This document shows, in pieces, positions 24,360-32,638 of a stretch of DNA of 64,000 nt. The translations under genes were made by a program, and so were the position numbers. Below the pieces are notes generated by a model that did not search any database, was not told the DNA's origin, and worked only from the letters and a program-made list of their open reading frames with translations. Every line of letters starts with the position of its first letter. Within the stretch, counting starts at the first letter, position 1. Source of the stretch: Iphinoe sp. HA4291-MV1 (lineage in GTDB: Bacteria > Cyanobacteriota > Cyanobacteriia > Cyanobacteriales > Nostocaceae); contig JAHHHH010000006.1 of assembly GCA_019359415.1 (NCBI GenBank), forward strand, positions 1-64,000, written 5' to 3'.

Positions 24360-25655
24360 TCATTTTTTCACCCTAGCGAGCGCATCTTCAGCCGCAGCCT
24401 TCTCAGCATCTTTCTTACTGCGCCCTTTACCTTGTCCGTACTCTTTGTCTCCCACAAATACTTTAGCTATAAACTCTGGGGCGTGAGAAGAACCACCGAT
24501 TTGAAGTGTAACATACTTGGGTGGTGTTTGGGTGATGTTGCGTTGTACCCATTCCTGAAATCGATTTTTAGAGTCTACATTTGAGCGAAACTCCACAATA
24601 CTCTCAGGGACAGAATCAAATAGCGGTTCTACAACAGCACGCACTGCTTCGATATCATAATTATTGTCTAGGTAGTAAGCGGCGATGACTGCTTCAAAGG
24701 CGCTGCTTAGTAAATTGGGATTTTGGTAACCTCCTTCTAAAATTGCACCTCTACCTAAGCGCATTCTGCGATTTAAGCCAACCTCAGTTGCAAATTTTGC
24801 CAGTTGCTTTTCATCTACTAACGCAGAACGGCGACGTGTTAACTCATCTTCTTCCTTTTCTGGATAACGACGATAGAGGTATTCGCCGCTTAAAAAAGTC
24901 AGCAAAGCATCACCGAGAAACTCTAGGCGTTCATTGTGTTCTCCTTCTTGGGGATTTTCATGAACATAGGAACGGTGTGTAAATGCACGGCGTAAAAGAG
25001 AACTATTGTGAAAGCTTTGTTGTTTAATAATTTCAGCCAATGTCTCTGTTTTGGAGGCTTTTTCAACTTGCTTAGGACACAGTATTCCTAAAATTTCTTG
25101 CTTGTGCTGTTCTGCAACATTCGCCTCTGGTGCAGAGATAGACTTGAGAAGTCGAGTGATCGTGTCGAGGGTGCGATAAGTGTCCTCAACACAAAAGCGA
25201 GATTGATGCTTCCAAGTGTTGCTGGTTTCAATTAATTCACTGACTAAAGCACGTTCGGCATAACCTAATTTTTTGCTAAATACCTGATCCCACTGCTCAA
25301 TTATGACTTTTAATAAAGCAAAAACATCGTCACGTAGAATATCTTCTGGGTTAGGCTTTAAAGTTGAATTAAAAGATATATATGATAAAGCAATTGTTAG
25401 CCAATGTTCACCATAGACTTTTTGCATCTCCCTTTTTATATATGGGTGTAAACCTTGATTTAAAAGAGCTAAACCTCTGCTAACTTGTTCGTGGTTACTC
25501 ACAGCAATCTGTGTATTTAAAGTGACATTTTTCAAAGTAAACTCATCTCCCAGAGTCGCGCACGGGGGCTTCGTGGGAATTGGGATGGGAATTGGGAAGA
25601 CGTACCCATTCCCTTGCCCTTCTCCTATTGGAGCTTTTTGTTTGCTACTTTGCAT
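24360..25655 (-). CDS. rnc: Ribonuclease III with N-terminal HEPN_Swt1-like domain
   Basis: 431 aa against the usual ~225-230 for RNase III. The C-terminal part is RNase III: signature HNERLEFLGDA (~240-250), the second catalytic block LLSSAFEAVIAA and a dsRNA-binding domain (from about 360, ending GRSKKDAEKAAAEDALAR). In the second block the acidic residue equivalent to Asp114 of the E. coli enzyme appears as Ser, while the Glu is kept. Residues ~50-180 match the Swt1-type HEPN helical domain (VSRGLALLNQGLHPYIKREM, LGYAERALVSELIE, HQSRF, TYRTLDTITRLLKSISAPEA). The HEPN R-x4-6-H motif is changed to SNTWKH. The start is uncertain: the ATG at 25655 has GGGAG ten bases upstream, and a low-complexity PIPIPIP stretch follows it. 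Confidence 0.85.
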   Translation of the reverse strand: MQSSKQKAPIGEGQGNGYVFPIPIPIPTKPPCATLGDEFTLKNVTLNTQIAVSNHEQVSRGLALLNQGLHPYIKREMQKVYGEHWLTIALSYISFNSTLKPNPEDILRDDVFALLKVIIEQWDQVFSKKLGYAERALVSELIETSNTWKHQSRFCVEDTYRTLDTITRLLKSISAPEANVAEQHKQEILGILCPKQVEKASKTETLAEIIKQQSFHNSSLLRRAFTHRSYVHENPQEGEHNERLEFLGDALLTFLSGEYLYRRYPEKEEDELTRRRSALVDEKQLAKFATEVGLNRRMRLGRGAILEGGYQNPNLLSSAFEAVIAAYYLDNNYDIEAVRAVVEPLFDSVPESIVEFRSNVDSKNRFQEWVQRNITQTPPKYVTLQIGGSSHAPEFIAKVFVGDKEYGQGKGRSKKDAEKAAAEDALARVKK

Positions 25656-25823
25656 ATTACGGGAACTCCCAAAATTCCAAAAGCTACAATTCGTGAACGA
25701 TAAATGCAATAATGTAGGGCGTTTGTACAAGCTTTACATAGCAGTAGCCCATCTTAGCATAGAATTCTACACTGGAAGCTAAGTACGGAGCGACCCTAAT
25801 TCACTGATCTGAGGAGTTTTATT

Positions 25824-26345
25824 GTGGACTTATCCCGTATTCCTGCCCAACCTAAATCAGGTCTGATTAACGTTCTGATTGAAATTCCAGGCGGAAGTAA
25901 GAACAAATACGAATACGATAAAGAACTGCAAGCTTTTGCTTTAGACAGAGTGCTTTACTCGTCGGTACAATATCCTTTTGACTACGGCTTTGTCCCTAAC
26001 ACCTTAGCAGATGATGGCGACCCATTGGATGGTATGGTCATCATAGATGAGCCAACTTTCCCAGGATGTGTCATTGTAGCAAGACCAATCGGTATGCTAG
26101 AGATGATAGATGGAGGCGATCGCGATGAAAAAATCCTTTGTGTTCCTGACAAAGACCCACGTTACATTGGTGTTAAATCCTTGAAAGACATTGCACCACA
26201 CCGATTGCAAGAAATAGCTGAATTTTTCCGCACCTATAAAAATTTAGAGAAAAAGGTGACGGAGATTCTCGGATGGCAGGATGTTGATAAGGTCTTGCCT
26301 TTAGTAGAAAAGTGTATTAGATCTGGTCGCGAAAAAACAACCTAA
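25824..26345 (+). CDS. ppa: Inorganic pyrophosphatase
   Basis: 173 aa, family I soluble pyrophosphatase, which hydrolyses PPi to two phosphates and drives biosynthetic reactions forward. The signature DGDPLDGMV (Asp triad binding Mg2+) is intact, as are [25 protein letters not shown] and the late KDPRY segment. It starts with GTG, fixed by GAGGAG eight bases upstream and by the family's typical [10 protein letters not shown] start. First of three same-strand genes (ppa, panD, MBL-fold). Confidence 0.96.
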   Translation: MDLSRIPAQPKSGLINVLIEIPGGSKNKYEYDKELQAFALDRVLYSSVQYPFDYGFVPNTLADDGDPLDGMVIIDEPTFPGCVIVARPIGMLEMIDGGDRDEKILCVPDKDPRYIGVKSLKDIAPHRLQEIAEFFRTYKNLEKKVTEILGWQDVDKVLPLVEKCIRSGREKTT

Positions 26346-26444
26346 AACATTTCCACTACCCAGAACCAGTAAACAGTGAACAGTAATCTGTTAGTTATTG
26401 TCTAAACTGATAACTGGTAACTGGTAATTGATAACTCAAACCCA

Positions 26445-26828
26445 ATGCAGCGCACGCTTCTTTTGGCAAAAATTCATAACTGCACGCTCACAGCAGCAAA
26501 CATTAACTATGTGGGAAGTATCAGCGTAGACCAAGTTCTGCTGGACAAAGCAGGTATCTTACCCTACGAACAGGTGCACGTAGTGAATGTTACCAATGGC
26601 GAGCGCTTTGTTACTTATGCGATCGCAGCTCCAGCAAATTCAAGAGCAATTGAGTTGAATGGAGCAGCAGCGCGTCTAGGCGTGACGGGCGATCGCTTGA
26701 TTATAATGTCTTACGGGCAGCTCGCTTTGGAAGAGTTAAAAACACACTCTCCCACAGTTGTTATTGTGGACAACACAAACCAACTGTTGGAAGTGCGGCA
26801 CTACGATGACCTGCTTAGTCAGACCTAG
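26445..26828 (+). CDS. panD: Aspartate 1-decarboxylase
   Basis: 127 aa. It makes beta-alanine from aspartate for pantothenate and coenzyme A. The proenzyme self-cleaves between Gly24 and Ser25 (NYVGSISVD) to create the pyruvoyl group; this site is intact, as are NGERFVTYA and [20 protein letters not shown]. Length is normal. It lies 99 bp after ppa on the same strand. Confidence 0.95.
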   Translation: MQRTLLLAKIHNCTLTAANINYVGSISVDQVLLDKAGILPYEQVHVVNVTNGERFVTYAIAAPANSRAIELNGAAARLGVTGDRLIIMSYGQLALEELKTHSPTVVIVDNTNQLLEVRHYDDLLSQT

Positions 26829-26840
26829 TTTTGAGCAAAT

Positions 26841-27740
26841 ATGTCAAATTTTAAGCTGTCGCCTCCCCAGAACTACACAATTCCAGAGTCACTTCCTCAG
26901 ATTCTTTGTCAAGAGTCAGAATTTGCGGTGCAATTTTGGGGTGTACGGGGTTTAATTCCCACACCAAGTAGCTACACCATTCGATATGGTGGCAATACTG
27001 CTTGTGTAGAAATGCAAGTAGGTGGGAAACACTTGGTTTTTGATGGCGGTACTGGTTTACATCTACTTGGGAAAAGTTGGCTGCAACTGCAATCGCCGTT
27101 AGAAGCCCATTTATTTTTTACCAACTCCCAATCAAATCGTATCCAAGGATTTCCCTTTTTTGCCCCTGCATTCAAGAGCGAAAATTGCTTCCACATTTAT
27201 GGGAGCGCTGCCTTAAATGGAGCTTCTATTAAACAATGCTTATGTGATCAGATGCTCCAACCACACTTTCCTTACCCTTTACAGGTCATGCAATCGCAAT
27301 TGCACTTTCATAATTTGACATCAGGTAAGGTGGTGAAGATAGATGATGTTACCGTTACAACGGCAATCATTAATCACTATCAAAAATCAATTGGCTATCG
27401 AGTCAGTTGGAAAGAGTATAATATATCCTATGTAACAGATTTACCCCAGAGTGCAAATGAAGTGGAGCGAGAATGCATAGCACATCTCACAAAAGGCGTT
27501 AATTTGCTAATTGCTAATGCAACTTACGCTCCCCCAACAGCACGTAACCATCACGACCCTGACGGACACTGGGATACTGCTATGGATTTGGCTAAAACTG
27601 CTAAGGTGGAACGATTAGTTATCTCTCATCATCATCCAGATGATGACGATGATTTTCTTGATCAAGTACAAGTTGAGGTGAAATCTGTCTTTCCCAAAGC
27701 GTTACTAGCCAGAGAAGGTTTAGTCTTACCTGTTGTATAG
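26841..27740 (+). CDS. MBL-fold protein with lost metal site
   Basis: 299 aa with the metallo-beta-lactamase-fold layout of phosphodiesterase-like proteins (FWGVRGLIPTPSS, GGNTACVEMQVG, VFDGGTGLHLLG). The HxHxDH motif that binds zinc reads TNSQSNR at residues 94-100, so both histidines, the aspartate and the last histidine are all replaced. A later HHHPDDDDD stretch keeps histidines. Most likely it is a non-catalytic scaffold or sensor. It is 12 bp after panD, so the two are probably co-transcribed. Confidence 0.8.
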   Translation: MSNFKLSPPQNYTIPESLPQILCQESEFAVQFWGVRGLIPTPSSYTIRYGGNTACVEMQVGGKHLVFDGGTGLHLLGKSWLQLQSPLEAHLFFTNSQSNRIQGFPFFAPAFKSENCFHIYGSAALNGASIKQCLCDQMLQPHFPYPLQVMQSQLHFHNLTSGKVVKIDDVTVTTAIINHYQKSIGYRVSWKEYNISYVTDLPQSANEVERECIAHLTKGVNLLIANATYAPPTARNHHDPDGHWDTAMDLAKTAKVERLVISHHHPDDDDDFLDQVQVEVKSVFPKALLAREGLVLPVV

Positions 27741-28097
27741 TTAATTGTTTCTAATAAATAACAAATAATCATTCTGAAACAGAATTTACTGACTTAGTCA
27801 GTGTTGCAGTTATTTTTATTACCACCTTAACAGATGGGATGAACAAAGCAATGCTGTCACTACTTGTAAAAAAGTCATTCTCAAAACCCTCATTCTATAA
27901 GAATTTTAGTACAAAATTGTCTTGAAGAATAGTACTCAGTTTATGATAACTTTGCTAGATTGAGCTATGGTTTCACAAGTATAATCACGTTTTCTATGTT
28001 ATTCTTGGGAAGGTGAGAATTATTTTCGGCTGTGTGACTAGTGTTATGGTTATCTCTCCGAATCTAATCTCTATACCTTTGATTCTGGAGAGGTTTT
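27741..28097. other. Long 5' region upstream of rbp
   Basis: About 350 bp with no coding frame. In Nostocales rbp genes a long 5' untranslated leader controls cold induction, so part of this region may be transcribed; I see no clear promoter boxes. Confidence 0.35.
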
Positions 28098-28418
28098 ATG
28101 TCAATTTTCGTCGGCAATCTATCTTATGATGTAGAGGAAGAAGACCTCAAGGAGGTCTTTTTAGAATACGGAAAAGTGAAAAGAGTTCAAGTCGCTACAG
28201 ACAGAGACACTGGTCAAAAAAGAGGTTTTGCTTTTGTAGAGATGGAAACAGAGGCTGATGAAGCAAAAGCGATTGAAGAGCTTGATGGCGCTGAATGGAT
28301 GGGTCGTAATCTCAAAGTGAATAAAGCTAAGCCCAGGTCAGAGGGAGGTTCCTCTGGTGGTAGACGGGGAAACAATAGAGGTGGAGGTGGTAGTGGTGGA
28401 TACTCTCGACGCTACTAA
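28098..28418 (+). CDS. RRM RNA-binding protein (Rbp family)
   Basis: 106 aa. One RNA recognition motif with RNP2 (IFVGNL, residues 3-8) and RNP1 (RGFAFVEM, ~41-48), then a short Gly/Arg/Ser-rich tail. Cyanobacterial Rbp proteins bind single-stranded RNA, and several are induced by cold. The glycine-rich tail (SSGGRRGNNRGGGGSGG) is typical of the cold-inducible RbpA type. Followed by rpsU, the known rbp-rpsU arrangement of Nostocales. Confidence 0.93.
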   Translation: MSIFVGNLSYDVEEEDLKEVFLEYGKVKRVQVATDRDTGQKRGFAFVEMETEADEAKAIEELDGAEWMGRNLKVNKAKPRSEGGSSGGRRGNNRGGGGSGGYSRRY

Positions 28419-28501
28419 GCTTGAAGAGTCAGTGATGTAACGCACTTGAAGAGTCAAGCTTTTTGGGTTATCAGACTAGGCTCTCGATTTATCCAAACAC
28501 G

Positions 28502-28529
28502 AGACTGGCTACACCCAGTCTGGCTTTTT
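28502..28529 (+). terminator. Rho-independent terminator after rbp
   Basis: AGACTGG pairs with CCAGTCT (7 bp, six-base loop) followed by GGCTTTTT, 83 bp after the rbp stop. A weaker CTTGA/TCAAG hairpin with a T run lies at 28445-28464. Confidence 0.75.
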
Positions 28530-28670
28530 CCCATTGTTTTATCCCAAACTAAAGGATTTAACTATCGGGTCACAAGGCAAGGGTAGATATGGAGTCTGCC
28601 CTTTTTTGCTCACGGGTTACTAAATTGTTTATACCCAGTTACTCATTCAGTTGATTTCGTAGGAGAGAAA

Positions 28671-28856
28671 ATGACCCAAATAGTTGTGGGCGAAAATGAA
28701 GGAATTGAGTCAGCCTTACGTCGATTTAAGCGACAAGTTTCCAAGGCGGGAATTTTTCCAGATTTAAAGAAACATCGTCACTTTGAAACACCTTTGCAAA
28801 AACATAAGCGTAAAGCAGTTGCGAGGTCAAAGCAGCGTAAGAACCGTTTCCACTAA
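28671..28856 (+). CDS. rpsU: 30S ribosomal protein S21
   Basis: 61 aa, basic, matching bS21 ([20 protein letters not shown], then [20 protein letters not shown]). The S21 protein sits at the 3' end of 16S rRNA near the mRNA channel. GGAGAG five bases upstream marks the start. The tail ([15 protein letters not shown]) is the usual basic C-terminus. Confidence 0.95.
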   Translation: MTQIVVGENEGIESALRRFKRQVSKAGIFPDLKKHRHFETPLQKHKRKAVARSKQRKNRFH

Positions 28857-28970
28857 TAAGATTGGTGCTGAGTGTCTTGTTCTGATGGTCTCCACTCAAG
28901 AGGTCTGTTATGTTGGTTGACATTGACCGACCAGAAGTGATGTTTGCCAAAGCGCTGAGGAAGATAAACC

Positions 28971-30089
28971 TCATACCGATTGAAATATCGTTTTGGAAAC
29001 TGAATTGACTGCCACAGAAAGTTCTTGTAACTTCTGAGCAATCGCACCACTAGTGAACAATTCCTCTGCCTTGGCTATACCCTCACGCATATCTGAACAA
29101 ATTCCACAACGCCAAAGGTAAAACCCTCCATTCCATAAAGCTGTTTCCATAAGGTCGGAGGGTTTGCCGTTCAATACCCTCTGCATATCAGCAGTCAACT
29201 CTTCAAGGGTAACCAGAGGTACATTCTTTGTCGTAAAGCCATAATCACGAGGGGACAGGTGTAACCGTTCTATTGATACATTGTCTAATATATTGTCTAT
29301 TGATATATTGCTTGTCTCATCAAGTTTTGAAGTTGTTGCTATACCAATAATAGCAGTGCGATCGCGTGGTAACTCGCAGCTACCCTCCAATCCCTTTACC
29401 GTTGTCAATTGAGTCAATCCTCGCAATGCTAGGGTACTTTGAAACAAAGTTTCTGTGGGAGGATGAACAAACCCAGCAATGATATGAGCATTTCCTGCAT
29501 AAGGACACCAAATGAGTTCCATTGTTGCTAAGGGTGGACGCTTGCCCAGTTGATCGCGGTACTCCCAAATACTATTCGTTAGAGGAAAATGCTGAGGAGT
29601 ATAAACAAAGCCAATTCCTGTTTTTTCAAACACCTGCTGGGTTTTCTCTAGCGACAGTCCCGTCCAATCAACTCCTAACCCCTGCCAAATATCTACCAGT
29701 GGCACTCCGTACTTTGTAGGCAAACAATCTCCACCGTGCATGACTACTGGTTGTCCGCTTGCTGTCAGAAGCAAAGCCGTTACTGGACTGATGGGTGCGG
29801 TGCGAGTTCTACCATCATAAGGTATGCCTAAAACTATAACTGATCGTTTGCACTTTACTGGTTGCAGTTTTGGTCCTAGTTCATCGTAAGCATCTAACAT
29901 TCCAGCTATTTCTTGAGCCGTGGGACGTTTAATACGATGAGCAATTAAAAATGCCCCAATTTGTGCTGGTGTTGCTTCTCCCAGCAGTATCATCTTGATT
30001 GCCGCAGCTGCTTCAGCACGAGTTAAGTCCTTCGCAGTATGCTCACCACTGCCTACCTTTTTTAATAAATCCCTAAATACTGTGCTCAT
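28971..30089 (-). CDS. Anthranilate phosphoribosyltransferase family protein (TrpD-like)
   Basis: 372 aa. The N-terminal helical domain (RAEAAAAIKMILLGEATPAQ, IGAFLIAHRIKRPTAQEIAG) and the glycine-rich catalytic domain (VVMHGGDCLPTKYG) follow the TrpD/nucleoside phosphorylase II fold. The usual TrpD phosphoribosyl motif KHGN is absent; HGGDC takes its place, so true anthranilate transfer is doubtful and the substrate unknown. Residues ~270-290 (ISIDNILDNVSIE) come from a short AT-rich DNA repeat and look inserted. It lies 75 bp after a LysR gene on the same strand. Confidence 0.85.
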   Translation of the reverse strand: MSTVFRDLLKKVGSGEHTAKDLTRAEAAAAIKMILLGEATPAQIGAFLIAHRIKRPTAQEIAGMLDAYDELGPKLQPVKCKRSVIVLGIPYDGRTRTAPISPVTALLLTASGQPVVMHGGDCLPTKYGVPLVDIWQGLGVDWTGLSLEKTQQVFEKTGIGFVYTPQHFPLTNSIWEYRDQLGKRPPLATMELIWCPYAGNAHIIAGFVHPPTETLFQSTLALRGLTQLTTVKGLEGSCELPRDRTAIIGIATTSKLDETSNISIDNILDNVSIERLHLSPRDYGFTTKNVPLVTLEELTADMQRVLNGKPSDLMETALWNGGFYLWRCGICSDMREGIAKAEELFTSGAIAQKLQELSVAVNSVSKTIFQSV

Positions 30090-30164
30090 ATTTTTGTCCT
30101 TTGTCCTTTGTGCTTTGTTAAAAGTTGAGATGACAAACGACAGATGACTAATGACTAATAACTA

Positions 30165-31121
30165 CTAACAAGCCGATTTTGCAAGAGAGTGAAATTGTGG
30201 TGGTACATTGTCTCTAACCAACTGCCAAAAATGCTTGATAGGAGGAATCTGAAGTCGATCGCCAGTTGTGACCATAACAACTTGCCGAGTTAAACTAGAA
30301 CTGTCAGGTGAAGAACCATTACTGTTACTGTTGCAGGCTAGAGGACGAACTGCAAGGCTAGGGTCAATACGTGCTTCGACTAAAGCCGACTGTGGTAGCA
30401 TAGCCACGAATTCTCCTTGACGCACAACTCCCCGGAAAGCATCCAAGGTATTAACCTCTAAAGCCGCTTGCAGTGTGGCTTCTAACCGTTCAAATCTGTC
30501 TTGTATTAGGCGTTGCATCCCATAACCATCTTTAAACACCACTTGTGGATAACAAATAAGCTCCGACCAAGAGATGCGTTCATACTGCGCTAACGGGTGA
30601 TTTTTTGCAACTAAAACTTCTATTGGTTCATCATACAGCACTTCTACCAACGTTTCTTTGCCAGCAGTTAAGAAGCGATTATTCATCACTATTGCCAAAT
30701 CCACTAGCCCATCTTTGAGGACTTTTAAAGCGCGATCGCTCCCGAGCGATGTCACCCGCAATTGGACTTGTGGATAATCATGACAAAATTTTTGCAAAAC
30801 TGGTGGCAAGTAATAAGCACACAGTGAGTGAATGGCTGCTACACAAAGTTCTGGCTGCTTTCCTGCCAATAAATCAGCGATTTCCTGTGTAGCACTTTGC
30901 CACTCTTGGCATATTTTACGAGCTCGAGGCAGCAAGCGTTCACCCCCTAGTGTCAGCTTTGCTTGAGAAGTTCTGTGAAAGAGTTCCAAACCCAAATCTT
31001 CCTCTAGTGCCTGAATTTGCCGACTGATAGTCGATTGAGTCACACCACATTTTCGTGATGCACTCTGAAAGCTGCCAGTTTCCGCGATCGCCAGAAAGGC
31101 TTGCAACTGTTCTAGGCGCAT
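30165..31121 (-). CDS. LysR-type transcriptional regulator
   Basis: 318 aa. Residues 1-60 are the LysR helix-turn-helix (LEQLQAFLAIAETGSFQSAS, QSTISRQIQALEEDLGLELF); residues ~90-300 are the effector-binding domain (LCVAAIHSLCAYYLPPVLQK). A Ser/Asn-rich insert (NSNSNGSSPDSSS) lies near residue 265. It is transcribed ahead of the TrpD-like gene and could activate it; effector unknown. Confidence 0.93.
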   Translation of the reverse strand: MRLEQLQAFLAIAETGSFQSASRKCGVTQSTISRQIQALEEDLGLELFHRTSQAKLTLGGERLLPRARKICQEWQSATQEIADLLAGKQPELCVAAIHSLCAYYLPPVLQKFCHDYPQVQLRVTSLGSDRALKVLKDGLVDLAIVMNNRFLTAGKETLVEVLYDEPIEVLVAKNHPLAQYERISWSELICYPQVVFKDGYGMQRLIQDRFERLEATLQAALEVNTLDAFRGVVRQGEFVAMLPQSALVEARIDPSLAVRPLACNSNSNGSSPDSSSLTRQVVMVTTGDRLQIPPIKHFWQLVRDNVPPQFHSLAKSAC

Positions 31122-31283
31122 GTTGATGTAGCCTGAAGTACACTTATGGCTTTCATCAAGTTATCGTACTTTCGGGCGTAAATTAGTACTGCTTGTTACA
31201 GCTTATGTTTGCTGAGAAATTTTTTACAGCTTTAGCGTTTTATTTTTTACTGGAAAGCAGGTGCTTTCATTAAATTTTTCTCA

Positions 31284-31709
31284 CTAATTCTCCATAGTCC
31301 AATCTTCAACCCGCAAACCAGGTACACGCGAAAAATCCTTCTGGTTGCGCGTCACCAAAACACCATTATTGGAAATTACAATTGCTGCTATTCGTAAATC
31401 TTGCGTACCGACACGAACTTTTTGACGCAGGAATTCTGCGTAGCAATTGGCAGCATCTTGGTTGAATTCCAGTACGTTGATAGTTTTAAAATCTTCTAAT
31501 GTCTCTCGTAATTGTGTGTAAGCTAACACCAACGCTTTTTGTGAATTAGCCCTTCTGACACGATTCAGCCTTCCATACATCTGTTCTTCAAGTGTAATAA
31601 CTGTCGTGGCTAGTTGTTCAAAAGGAGTTGCATTAACACGTTGACTAACTAAGGGATGCTCTCGCTGAAAAAGTGACAGAGTGTCTGTATCAAGTATCCA
31701 CAAACTCAC
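31284..31709 (-). CDS. VapC-type PIN-domain toxin
   Basis: 141 aa. The PIN nuclease acidic residues are present: Asp7 in ILDTDTLS, the middle Glu in VITLEEQMYG, and Asp in GTQDLRIAAIVIS and NQKDFSRV. It should cut RNA, typically initiator tRNA or rRNA, when released from its antitoxin. It starts at GTG and overlaps the antitoxin stop by four bases (GTGA), showing translational coupling. Confidence 0.9.
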   Translation of the reverse strand: MSLWILDTDTLSLFQREHPLVSQRVNATPFEQLATTVITLEEQMYGRLNRVRRANSQKALVLAYTQLRETLEDFKTINVLEFNQDAANCYAEFLRQKVRVGTQDLRIAAIVISNNGVLVTRNQKDFSRVPGLRVEDWTMEN

Positions 31710-32083
31710 GCTTGCTCTTCCTCAGCATCAAGTTGACGATAATATTCTTCCATTTGCGCATCTCGTTCACGTCGATATGCTTCGATATCCGCCAGCATAT
31801 CATCGAATTGCGGGTCATCCTTATACTTACCCGCAAATTTCATCCAAGGATGTTCAGATTTTGGCTGTTCAATTTCTTGAGTCACTATTTCTACATTTTG
31901 CAAACGAGCATTCACAAGTTCATGCAGGTTTTTCAGTGCATCTTCGCGTGTTGCGGCTAACACTTGACAGTCTGGTAAACCCCAAACAGTTGCTTGATAC
32001 TCTCCTTCTTTTTCTTCGACTAGTACTGAATAATTAAGTTTAGATAAGTTATCAGCAGTATTATTTACCAAATTCGTAGTCAT
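31706..32083 (-). CDS. HicB-like antitoxin of the VapC pair
   Basis: 125 aa from the ATG at 32083 (GAGG nine bases upstream; a longer in-frame start at 32098 is less likely). The N-terminal half has the HicB-type fold (YSVLVEEKEGEYQATVWGLP, REDALKNLHELVNARL); the acidic helical tail (FDDMLADIEAYRRERDAQME) probably wraps the PIN toxin. HicB folds normally pair with HicA, so this is a hybrid module with a PIN toxin. Confidence 0.8.
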   Translation of the reverse strand: MTTNLVNNTADNLSKLNYSVLVEEKEGEYQATVWGLPDCQVLAATREDALKNLHELVNARLQNVEIVTQEIEQPKSEHPWMKFAGKYKDDPQFDDMLADIEAYRRERDAQMEEYYRQLDAEEEQA

Positions 32084-32234
32084 AAAGTTTATCCTCAAAA
32101 CTTTTTTAGGCTTAATTAGTTAAGAGCAAAATTAATTCGTTAACGACGACAAATATTGCTTCTAATATCTATTTTCACCTAGCATCATCAAAATTGGACA
32201 ATAACCCAAATAATGTGTTATTCGACATCATAAA

Positions 32235-32290
32235 TCGGGATGACTGGATTTGAACCAGCAACTCCTTCGTCCCGCCGAACGAAGTGCGCT
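32235..32290 (-). pseudogene. tRNA-Pro 3' fragment with duplicated anticodon
   Basis: On the minus strand the 3' two thirds of a tRNA-Pro(CGG) are present: anticodon stem CTTCG/CGAAG, T arm GCTGGTTCAAATCCAG and the acceptor end CATCCCGA. The anticodon loop reads TTCGGCGGGA, ten bases instead of seven, as if the CGG triplet were doubled. The 5' part (acceptor and D arm) is missing. tRNA 3' ends are the classic attachment sites of integrative elements, so this may be an att scar. Confidence 0.6.
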
Positions 32291-32638
32291 GGTGCTGTAC
32301 TACAAGTTTATGACTCACTAGGCAATGATATTTTGCGCTTAGAAGTAGCAATGGTTATTACAGAAGATAAGAAAGCTGTTTATATTTTGGCAATTTTTGC
32401 TCAAGATTTTGCATACACTGATGATGTAGAGATTTTTCCCAAAATACTCGTCTTGTCTATAAACGCATGATTTCTTACAATTCAAGATAATAGGTATCAG
32501 TTTACATCAATTCATCACTCCTAGTGTGTTAATTGAAATGGTGTAACAAGCATCACAGTACTTTCATACTCCCTCATCTCAAAATCAGCAAATGCATGAT
32601 AAGGTGTTATCCACTGTTTTCCCTTGACACTTAAGCCA
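32291..32638. other. Region between the tRNA fragment and the rep gene
   Basis: The plus strand stays open to 32470 across VYDSLGNDILRLEVAMVITE and VYILAIFAQDFAYTDDVEIF, which looks like the tail of a decayed gene with no start; family not recognised. The rest is AT-rich without a clear promoter. Confidence 0.35.

Noticed and set aside
24360-25730. RNase III starting at the TTG at 25730
   Set aside because: The extra 25 residues have no ribosome site and are poorly protein-like; the ATG at 25655 is better placed.
32240-32470. 76-codon frame starting MTGFEPATPSS
   Set aside because: Its first part is antisense to the tRNA-Pro fragment; the rest lacks a start, so it is a remnant at best.
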